From Kistimonas sp964291485 (lineage in GTDB: Bacteria; Pseudomonadota; Gammaproteobacteria; Pseudomonadales; Endozoicomonadaceae): DNA of 64,000 nt. The number at the start of each line of letters is the position of its first letter. Position 1 is the stretch's first letter. Under the pieces are notes generated by a model. The model was given only the letters and a program-made list of their open reading frames with translations, searched no databases and was not told the DNA's origin. Made by a program: the position numbers and the translations under genes. The stretch covers positions 310,001-374,000 of the forward strand of contig OZ220225.1 in NCBI GenBank assembly GCA_964291485.2, given 5' to 3'. Below, in pieces: positions 35,900 to 42,684 of the stretch.

Positions 35900-36790
35900 T
35901 TAAGTGGAATTATTCCTTGTTAAACACCAACAGATCAATGAAGCGACAGTGACCATAATAACACCCTGCCAAAACGTCGCGCTGAGTGTCACATCCAACA
36001 GTATCGCGGCAAACAGTGTGGAAAGCAGAGGGGTGAAATAGGACAGCACCGCCAGTAAAACCATATTGCCGCCGATGATGCCGATATTCCACAGGGCATA
36101 ACCCATGCCCATGGCTGCCGCTGCCAGTAGAAGGTCAATCACAACACCTGTGGAAAATACCATGGCTGGTGCATCACTGATAAAGTACTTTATCCACAGC
36201 GCCGATGCCGTGGCCATAAAAAACCAGGTAATGGCATTGTGGCCGCCAGAAAGGCGTTTGGTGACATTGCAATAAACAGCCCAGATAAAGGCGCCGATAA
36301 AAGCCATGGAATAGCTCGCAGGGTTGGTTGCGATATTGGCGGCGAGTTGGCGCAGGGATAACCCTTCATCGCCACTGACCGTCCAGGCGACACCCAGAAA
36401 GGCGAGGATCAGCGCAGGGTACAGCCAGAGGCTCACATGTTGCCGATTAACGATCACAGTGAGTAATACCGTCAGGCATGGCCACAGGTAATTGATCAGC
36501 CCTATCTCTATGGCCTGCAGGCGGTCATTGGCGAGTCCCAGCGCTAGTACCAGAAATATCTCATAACTCACAAACAGTGAACCACCTATCACCAGGTATC
36601 GGATTTTGAATAACTTCGGGTGAGGCAAACCAATAAACACGGCAAGAAAGAGGGAACTGACGGTATAAATCATGGCTGCACCGCCAACCGGACCCAGCTG
36701 CTCGGTGACATTGCGCACAAAGGCGACGATGGTGCTCCAGCACAGAATGGCCAGACAGCCTGCCAGGGTATATTTATGTGTTCCTGCCAA
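35900..36790 (-). CDS. YddG-like DMT-family exporter (EamA domains)
   Basis: 296 aa, ten hydrophobic segments in two EamA halves. The sequence follows E. coli YddG, an aromatic amino acid exporter, over its full length: LGPVGGAAMIYTVSSL, LFVSYEIFLVLALG, QAIEIGLINYLWP, SYSMAFIGAFIWAVYC and SYFTPLLSTLFAAILL. It lies in the ureide island, with a TGTTAACAA operator-like site upstream, so its cargo may instead be a product of the pathway. That is uncertain, so no symbol is given. Confidence 0.86.
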   Translation of the reverse strand: MAGTHKYTLAGCLAILCWSTIVAFVRNVTEQLGPVGGAAMIYTVSSLFLAVFIGLPHPKLFKIRYLVIGGSLFVSYEIFLVLALGLANDRLQAIEIGLINYLWPCLTVLLTVIVNRQHVSLWLYPALILAFLGVAWTVSGDEGLSLRQLAANIATNPASYSMAFIGAFIWAVYCNVTKRLSGGHNAITWFFMATASALWIKYFISDAPAMVFSTGVVIDLLLAAAAMGMGYALWNIGIIGGNMVLLAVLSYFTPLLSTLFAAILLDVTLSATFWQGVIMVTVASLICWCLTRNNST

Positions 36791-36957
36791 TGTTCGCCCT
36801 TTTTACATCGGGTGGTTAGTCAATCTACCGTGTAGGCAGACAGGTATGGCTGTCAATCACAATGATGCTATGAATGACGTCTATTGGATAAAAGGCTGGC
36901 GCAAAGTGTAGTGGGCATTTCCTGGGTATTTCAAATTCGAAGGGGGATACATCATCC

Positions 36958-36966
36958 TGTTAACAA
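36958..36966. promoter_or_regulatory. TGTTAACAA operator-like site
   Basis: A one-step variant of the TTGYTARCAA site, about 170 bases upstream of the yddG-like start. Confidence 0.45.
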
Positions 36967-37085
36967 TTCTTTTCATAGAAACAGCCAGCGTATTACAAGG
37001 CTAACTGTAGTTTTGTCCTGATTTCTCGTAATTCAAGCGATATATCGAGGTATTGGCTTGATTCAAGACCAAGTCAGCATTGTAA

Positions 37086-37123
37086 ATTGTTAGCAATCAT
37101 GGCGGTGTATTGATCTACCACAA
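37086..37123 (+). promoter_or_regulatory. Operator and Anr/FNR-like box upstream of NCS1 permease
   Basis: ATTGTTAGCAAT (37086-37097) is a perfect copy of the island site. It is followed by TTGATCTACCACAA (37110-37123), a degenerate Anr/FNR box. The order is reversed compared with the other three promoters and there is no second operator half. Confidence 0.55.
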
Positions 37124-37406
37124 GGTTTCCTCCCCCAACATCGTGAATAGTGTCGCCACTGCCATTATCGCTGCATAGGACGTGGTAATGATCCTGCGCA
37201 CCAGAGTGCATTGCATGACTGATAACAGGGATGACAGTGATATCCCCGGGTATTGCATCGACGCTGACTGGTTACATCCGGATGGGTCAGGTTAATACCT
37301 GCCTGCTGAACAGATTTTGTTTGGCCGCATCCGAGGATCAGTGATCTGTTGGCTGACGACCGAACCTCGCAAGATTACAGAATCTGGCAATCCGAGGGGG
37401 AAAGCC

Positions 37407-38789
37407 ATGTCATGTAACACCTTGTGCAATGATGCGTTACGACCGACGACGGATGTCCAACGAAACCTGTCCTTCTGGGATTACACCCTGCTCTGGGCGG
37501 GAATGACCATCAACATTGGGGGCTTTGCTGTAGGAGGGCAGCTCTATCCCGGTCTCAGCCCGGTGGCGATTATTCTGGCTGTGATTGTTGCTTATTCGAT
37601 TGTCTCGGCCCTTCTCGTGCTTAATGGCGATATGGGGTTGAAGTATGGTGTACCTTTCGTCATTTACCTGCGCGCCTGTTTTGGTATCAAGGGCGCGATC
37701 ATTCCCAGTGTGATTCGTGCCATTCCCTGCTTTTTCTGGTTCGGTTTCCAGACCTGGATTGGGGCGCTGGCGGTTCAGAAGTTGATGGTGATCTGGTTTG
37801 GTACGGAATTTACCGTCAACCTGTATCTGCTGATTGGTCTGTTTGCGATACTTCAGGTCTGGAATGCGGTGGGCGGCCTCAAATCAATGGCACGGTTTGC
37901 CTGGCTGGCGATTCCCCTGATGGTGATTTTCTTTTCCACTACCATCATGTGGTTGCTGAAAACCCATGATTCATCGATGGCAGATATCCTGTCAGCGCCT
38001 GCGCAGAATACTTACAGTTTTCCTTTTGCGGTTGCCGGTATTGCCGGTGTGTGGATTACCATGGCACTCAACAGTGCGGATCTGGGGCGAATGATCCGGC
38101 GCCCGGCCGGCTTTGAAAAGAAACACTTCTGGCATCGGCAGAAGCTGACGATCGGCGGCCAGTTTCTTGGGCTGATCCTGGTCGGTTCACTGGTGATCAT
38201 GGTGGGGATGGTGTCAGGAATCCTGACAGGGGAGTGGAATCCCGTTGATGTCATCATCAAGACATTTCACGACACCAGCCCTGCGATTATGGCAGCCGCC
38301 TTGCTGACCATTGTCTTTGCCCAGTGGTCTACAAACACTACCGCTAATCTTATGCCGGCGACGTATATTGTCATGGCATTGCATTCAAAATTGACCTTCC
38401 GGCGTGCAACCGTGATTTCTGCAATCATTGGGCTACTTATTTGCCCGTGGTTGTTTGCAGACAAATTGATTCCCTTTCAGGTGGCCTGTTCAGTTTTACT
38501 TGGGCCAATTATCGGGATCATGCTGGCCGATTACTATCTGGTCCGGCGTCGTACGATCGATATTGAAGCGCTGTACGATGAGGAGAAACAGGCCGCGTGG
38601 AGACTACCGGCGATGTCGACCCTTTTGGTCAGTGCAGGCGTGGGGCTGTTAACCGTGTTGATGATTCCTGAGCAGGGTATTGGTTATTCATTTTATACCG
38701 CCTTTGCTTTGAGTGTTGTCATGTACCCGGTCATTATGCGACACGAACGGCAGCACAAAGGTAGAGTAAAACTGCTGAATGCACACTGA
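37407..38789 (+). CDS. NCS1-family nucleobase/allantoin permease
   Basis: 460 aa from ATG 37407 (GAGGGGG 7 bases upstream); a longer frame from 37317 adds 30 unlikely residues. About 12 hydrophobic segments. NLSFWDYTLLWAGMTINIGGFAVG is the TM1 region, GLKYGVPFVIYLRACFGIKG and FFWFGFQTWIGALAVQ are NCS1 signatures, and the sodium/substrate region NTTANLMPATYIV is present. NCS1 members import cytosine, uracil, hydantoins or allantoin. In a cluster with allantoinase and AllC the cargo is most likely allantoin or a related ureide (inference). Confidence 0.9.
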   Translation: MSCNTLCNDALRPTTDVQRNLSFWDYTLLWAGMTINIGGFAVGGQLYPGLSPVAIILAVIVAYSIVSALLVLNGDMGLKYGVPFVIYLRACFGIKGAIIPSVIRAIPCFFWFGFQTWIGALAVQKLMVIWFGTEFTVNLYLLIGLFAILQVWNAVGGLKSMARFAWLAIPLMVIFFSTTIMWLLKTHDSSMADILSAPAQNTYSFPFAVAGIAGVWITMALNSADLGRMIRRPAGFEKKHFWHRQKLTIGGQFLGLILVGSLVIMVGMVSGILTGEWNPVDVIIKTFHDTSPAIMAAALLTIVFAQWSTNTTANLMPATYIVMALHSKLTFRRATVISAIIGLLICPWLFADKLIPFQVACSVLLGPIIGIMLADYYLVRRRTIDIEALYDEEKQAAWRLPAMSTLLVSAGVGLLTVLMIPEQGIGYSFYTAFALSVVMYPVIMRHERQHKGRVKLLNAH

Positions 38790-38794
38790 CGGAT

Positions 38795-38820
38795 AAAAAA
38801 ATGGCGGCTATACAGCCGCC
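38795..38820 (-). terminator. Terminator of the outer-membrane barrel gene
   Basis: GGCGGC / GCCGCC stem with a 6-base loop. Read on the minus strand it is followed by A and a seven-T tract, which assigns it to the minus-strand gene. It may also stop the NCS1 transcript. Confidence 0.85.
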
Positions 38821-38842
38821 TTAGAAGGGTGATGAAACCGGT

Positions 38843-40234
38843 TTAGAAGGAATAACGGATCTTCAGGTTGGCGCTGTCGTTTTTGTAACCTTTCATCTGG
38901 TTACGAATCACGCCAAGGTCAAGCCTGAAGTTCTGATCCAGAATCAGACTGAGCCCGAAGCTGAAACGAGCACGGCCGCGGTTGCGCTCAGGCGCTGTTA
39001 TGACAACCTGATCGATACCCGTGGTATAGACGGCTCGATGTGATGACGTATCACGACGGAAGTTGTGGTACCCCATGATGCTGACAAACGGCACCAGTCG
39101 CGCTCTGCCATTACCCAGGTTACCCGCCAAATTAAAGCCCAGACCACCTTCCATTGAACTTTGTGAATCTGGCTGGTATTTCGTGGTTGGATCCGTACAG
39201 GTGCCCGTACAGTCTCTGTCCCATTCCTCGGTATAACTGTCGAACGAGATCCGGTTGTAGTTCAGTTCAGCCAGTGGCGTCAGTGTCCAGTTGGGGGACA
39301 GGTTGTAGACATTACCGACTAACAGGCGGGCATGGGTTGTGCTCGCGTAGAACTTGCTTTCCAGATGTCCGGTGCCGCCACCAACCGTCGCCCAGCGACG
39401 GGTTTCGTTACGCGCGCGACCAAACGAGAAACCGGCCTCCAGGAAAGCGCTATCAAATTTCCAGGAGCTGTAGAGCGAGCCGGTGAATGAGCGAATGTCG
39501 TTACGCTCCTGGTTCGGCTCATCATCAATCCGGCTCTTGGCAAGGGTCATTGCTGCGCCGAACAGGGCGCCAGACATGAAGCTGTCCGTTTCCAGACCAG
39601 CTGTGAATGACTCTCCGCTGGCATCAAAGCCGGACATGGTATCCGTATCCCGACGCTCGGCTGAGAAGGCCTTGAAGTTGGTCCAGAACCCGTTTCTGAC
39701 CCGATGACGGGTATCGCCGAAAGCCAGCCCTTCATAGGACTGATACTTGGGGGATTCGTTGAAATCATTGGCAGCCAGCAGTGCCGCAAAGTCCAGTCCA
39801 GAGGCTTGTTCTGTGCCTGCAGCGGTTGGCTCAGTGGTGTCAATGAGCGTATCGACTTTAGACTTGGCTTCGGCGATCAGCTGCTCGGTATCCACTGCTG
39901 CCTGCTGTACCTCCGCGACAGTTGTGGTTTCAACGCTGACCGGCGTGGCATCCACTGCCTTGTCCGGCGCTTGTTGCACCATCTCACTGACAATCACTGT
40001 GGCCTGACGCAGGGCATTGAACTGCGCGACCTGGTGATTGGCCTCGATGGAATCAGATTTTGGGGAAGATTGAGCCACTTCCTGGGAAGCGGTAGACGTA
40101 TGACCGGGGTTATCAGCAATGATCTGTTTGACGAGATCCCGACTCAGACTGACGCCCATGGGCGCAGCAGATACAACCGGGGCAAGCAGAACTGCCAGAA
40201 TCGTTAACCGCGGCAGAACTTTCTGCGACAGCAT
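38843..40234 (-). CDS. Autotransporter-type beta-barrel outer-membrane protein with short passenger
   Basis: 463 aa. The signal peptide is MLSQKVLPRLTILAVLLAPVVSA. Residues about 25-150 are a low-complexity Ala/Thr/Val/Glu-rich region. Residues about 165-463 resemble an autotransporter beta-domain: GFDASGESFTAGLETDSFMSGALFGAAMT is close to the family start, alternating strands follow, and the chain ends in IRYSF with a terminal Phe. The N-terminal part is too short to be a typical passenger adhesin, so it is either an autotransporter remnant or a barrel with a periplasmic stalk. Monocistronic. Confidence 0.82.
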   Translation of the reverse strand: MLSQKVLPRLTILAVLLAPVVSAAPMGVSLSRDLVKQIIADNPGHTSTASQEVAQSSPKSDSIEANHQVAQFNALRQATVIVSEMVQQAPDKAVDATPVSVETTTVAEVQQAAVDTEQLIAEAKSKVDTLIDTTEPTAAGTEQASGLDFAALLAANDFNESPKYQSYEGLAFGDTRHRVRNGFWTNFKAFSAERRDTDTMSGFDASGESFTAGLETDSFMSGALFGAAMTLAKSRIDDEPNQERNDIRSFTGSLYSSWKFDSAFLEAGFSFGRARNETRRWATVGGGTGHLESKFYASTTHARLLVGNVYNLSPNWTLTPLAELNYNRISFDSYTEEWDRDCTGTCTDPTTKYQPDSQSSMEGGLGFNLAGNLGNGRARLVPFVSIMGYHNFRRDTSSHRAVYTTGIDQVVITAPERNRGRARFSFGLSLILDQNFRLDLGVIRNQMKGYKNDSANLKIRYSF

Positions 40235-40684
40235 GGCACCACTCCTTTAATGCACAGCGTTATCCTACAAATGAAACTTTCGTCCGAATGGGGAATATCT
40301 TTAATGCAGTGAAAGACAGTGTTGATTTCAGTGCAGAGCTTCATTTTTCTGGACGGATATTGATTGAAAACGTCATGAAACCGGCAAATCAGGATGATTG
40401 AAGGATGCCTGCGACAGGCCAAATAACCAGATTACATTGAGCCAGCACAGACTCATCATGCACTATCTTCGTCAAAAAACCATGGTCTGTTACCAGCTGG
40501 GACTGTTCCCCGATGCTTCCAGTTATTTCCAGAAGGTCATCTGCTATGCGTCGTCTGAGGATGCTCAACCCCCATCAATCATCTGAAATACCTTTATGCC
40601 AGCAACCACTACATCAAAGCTCTGGGCGTTACCCGTTCACTGCAACGCTATTTACCGAATAACAGTGAAGTCGCGGTCAATCTA

Positions 40685-40696
40685 GGGAACCTGCGA
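40685..40696 (+). repeat. Left terminal inverted repeat of the IS
   Basis: GGGAACCTGCGA, perfect inverse of the right end; preceded by CTA. Confidence 0.88.
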
Positions 40697-40749
40697 TTAA
40701 GTCCCCAATAATAAGCTAATCTCCACTCAGCCTTTGCCGGAGATCAGTC

Positions 40750-41721
40750 ATGGACCAACAGCTCAGCTTTTCTGACGCTGAATTCACTCAAAAGCGTCGC
40801 CAGACCCGCAAAGAAATATTCCTTGCCCGTATGGATAAACTGATTCCCTGGCATCGTCTTGAGACAATTATTGAACCTCATTACCCCAAACCCGGTAATG
40901 GGCGTAGACCGTACCCGTTATCCACCATGCTCCGGATACACTGCCTTCAACAATGGTACAGCCTCAGTGATCCGGCCATGGAAGATGCCCTTTATGAAAT
41001 TGCGTCCATGCGATTATTTGCCGGATTGTCTCTGGATAAAGCAATTCCTGATCGCACAACCATTATGAACTTTCGACACCTGTTGGAGGCTCACAATCTG
41101 GCTCGGGCTATTTTCACGGACGTAAACCAATGGCTGACAGAGTCTGGTATCGTTTTGAAAGAAGGCTCTCTGGTCGATGCCACGATCATCGAAGCTCCGA
41201 CATCCACAAAGAATCAGACGGGGCAGCGAGATCCCCAAATGCACCAGACCAGAAAGGGTAACCAGTGGTATTTCGGAATGAAGGCGCATATTGGTGTCGA
41301 TGCCCGTACAGGTTTGACTCATAGTCTGGCGACAACAGCCGCCAATGAACATGACCTTAATCAAGCCAGTAACCTGTTGCACGGTGATGAACAGTTTGTC
41401 TTTGCCGATGCCGGCTACAGAGGAGCCGAGAAGCGAAAAGCGCTCAATACAGACGCTGTACAGTGGCATATAGCCGAACAACCAGGCAAGTTAAAGAGAC
41501 TCAGGAAACACCCTCGAATCAATAAAGTCATTTTGAAAACGGAATACCTGAAAGCCAGCATTCGAGCCAAGGTGGAACATCCCTTCAGAATCATCAAATG
41601 CCAGTTTGGATTTATCAAAGCCCGTTATCGGGGACTTCGGAAAAATGATGGCAAACTGGCGATGTTATTCGCTCTGGCAAACATGGTTAGACTGGACCAA
41701 ATGATCCGGGCACAGGGTTAA
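40750..41721 (+). CDS. IS5-family DDE transposase
   Basis: 323 aa, full length. The N-terminal DUF772-type region (MLRIHCLQQWYSLSDPAMEDALYEIASMRLFAGL) is typical of IS5 transposases. The DDE triad can be followed: Asp in LVDATIIEAP, Asp in FVFADAGYRGAEKR, and Glu in KVEHPFRIIKCQFGF with the family Y/R residues. No frameshift is seen, so the element may be active. Confidence 0.95.
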   Translation: MDQQLSFSDAEFTQKRRQTRKEIFLARMDKLIPWHRLETIIEPHYPKPGNGRRPYPLSTMLRIHCLQQWYSLSDPAMEDALYEIASMRLFAGLSLDKAIPDRTTIMNFRHLLEAHNLARAIFTDVNQWLTESGIVLKEGSLVDATIIEAPTSTKNQTGQRDPQMHQTRKGNQWYFGMKAHIGVDARTGLTHSLATTAANEHDLNQASNLLHGDEQFVFADAGYRGAEKRKALNTDAVQWHIAEQPGKLKRLRKHPRINKVILKTEYLKASIRAKVEHPFRIIKCQFGFIKARYRGLRKNDGKLAMLFALANMVRLDQMIRAQG

Positions 41722-41834
41722 TGTATCCGAAAGCCGGACAACCGGCTTCAATGGTAAGAAACTGAGTAATTTTCAGGCTGGATAATAGTGAATTAATGAC
41801 TTTTCATTCACTGTGTTTCTTTAACGTCACTTGC

Positions 41835-41846
41835 TCGCAGGTTCCC
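41835..41846 (-). repeat. Right terminal inverted repeat of the IS
   Basis: TCGCAGGTTCCC, perfect inverse of the left end; followed by TA. Confidence 0.88.
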
Positions 41847-41901
41847 TACATTATGCCCAGTTTCTTTTCAATCAAGCCAAAACCAAATATGGAATGAATC
41901 C

Positions 41902-42435
41902 TTATGCGCCCCCGAGTCTATTGGTTGGGCGATAATTTGATAGTTGATGCTCATTTAACAGTCTTTCAATAACTCTGACTCTATTACGTAGTACCGATAG
42001 ATCTTGATTCCACCCTACCTTGAAACCATCATATGTCCCATAAAAAATCCCAATGATAGCGAGACCAAAACCAAAAAATAGACTGGCAGCCATTCCAGGG
42101 ATGGCAAGCGGTAATGTGGTGGGTAGTAAGCCATTACTGTCATACATTCTGGCAATCTTACAAGCCCCTGCAATGAGACCAACGGCAATTCCTGAAACAC
42201 ATTCAAATAATGCACAGAGAGGGATTGTTATGAATATTGACAGAATCCGACGCGCATATAACAACTTTTCTTGGCATGGGGTGAGATCTGGCTCGTGGGT
42301 GGAAGAGAGTTGTGTATGATTTGCTACTGAGTGTGGGGTGCCTATGTGGCCAACCACCCTGGACTGTCTCTGGTTATGATTGCTCTGTGGGTATGGATGC
42401 TGGTTATTGACTGCATAAAATTGTGTTCTATCCAT
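41902..42435 (-). CDS. Small hairpin membrane protein, unknown
   Basis: 177 aa; GGAGG 9 bases upstream supports the ATG. The first 60 residues are hydrophilic, rich in Gln, His, Asn and Ser. Two long hydrophobic regions follow (ILSIFITIPLCALFECVSGIAVG and LAIPGMAASLFFGFGLAIIGIFYG), then a charged 45-residue tail. There is no signal peptide. A bilobed hydrophobic centre with cytosolic ends is the layout of inclusion-membrane-type secreted proteins. The FYGTYDGFKVGW segment resembles part of the Cys-rich protein at 18332-18964. Function unknown; the family link is tentative. Confidence 0.65.
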   Translation of the reverse strand: MDRTQFYAVNNQHPYPQSNHNQRQSRVVGHIGTPHSVANHTQLSSTHEPDLTPCQEKLLYARRILSIFITIPLCALFECVSGIAVGLIAGACKIARMYDSNGLLPTTLPLAIPGMAASLFFGFGLAIIGIFYGTYDGFKVGWNQDLSVLRNRVRVIERLLNEHQLSNYRPTNRLGGA

Positions 42436-42623
42436 CCGTTTATTTCCTCCTTGCTGTAATGGCTATTTTCCGGTTGACAGCAATTTCTTGTATGAAGTGC
42501 CTGCCCTTTATGACAGCAGGTCTATCTATTGGTTCATTGGGAGGAGTATGACTGATCAAGGTTTGATTCTGTCGATAGCATGCCATGTAGACATAGATAA
42601 AGAGCATGAAACGTAATGCGAGT

Positions 42624-42654
42624 TTGACCTTCCCGTAAGTAGAACGCTTATGCT
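42624..42654 (+). promoter_or_regulatory. CueR-type promoter of copA
   Basis: TTGACC (42624-42629) and TATGCT (42649-42654) are separated by 19 bases, the over-long spacer of MerR-family promoters. The spacer begins with TTCCCG, as in CueR operators (ACCTTCC on the left half); the right half is less well kept. The copA start is 31 bases downstream, and a cueR gene is present at 47224. Confidence 0.7.
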
Positions 42655-42684
42655 TGCCTTAAATGCAGGTTTCAGGAGGCAATT

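Larger units (their letters stand above)
36791..37406. other. Long divergent control region between yddG-like and NCS1 genes
   Basis: About 615 bases. It holds two operator-like sites (36958 and 37086) and one Anr/FNR-like box (37110). The NCS1 start is almost 300 bases downstream of that box, leaving a long leader in which I see no small gene or known riboswitch. Confidence 0.5.
40685..41846 (+). mobile_element. IS5-family insertion sequence, 1.16 kb
   Basis: Ends are 12-bp perfect terminal inverted repeats (GGGAACCTGCGA left, TCGCAGGTTCCC right), with a further AAGT/ACTT match inside. The target duplication is TA, or CTA if one end base is assigned differently. It encodes a single intact transposase. 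The element splits a TPR-like gene, whose reading frame is restored when the IS is removed. Confidence 0.9.
40458..41935 (+). pseudogene. TPR-like gene, frameshifted and split by an IS5-family element
   Basis: Conceptual translation from 40458 reads MHYLRQKTMVCYQLGLFPDA and on to SSEDAQP, in TPR style. A frame change at the C5 tract near 40569-40573 restores INHLKYLYASNHYIKALGVT and SLQRYLPNNSEVAVNL. The IS begins within the next codons. Beyond its right end the same frame resumes as HYAQFLFNQAKTKYGMNPYA and stops at 41935. Removing the element and one target copy rejoins the protein exactly, so the insertion is recent. The frameshift is a second lesion or a sequencing error. The true N-terminus is unclear. 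The 3' end overlaps the convergent gene at 41902 by 34 bases. Confidence 0.72.
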
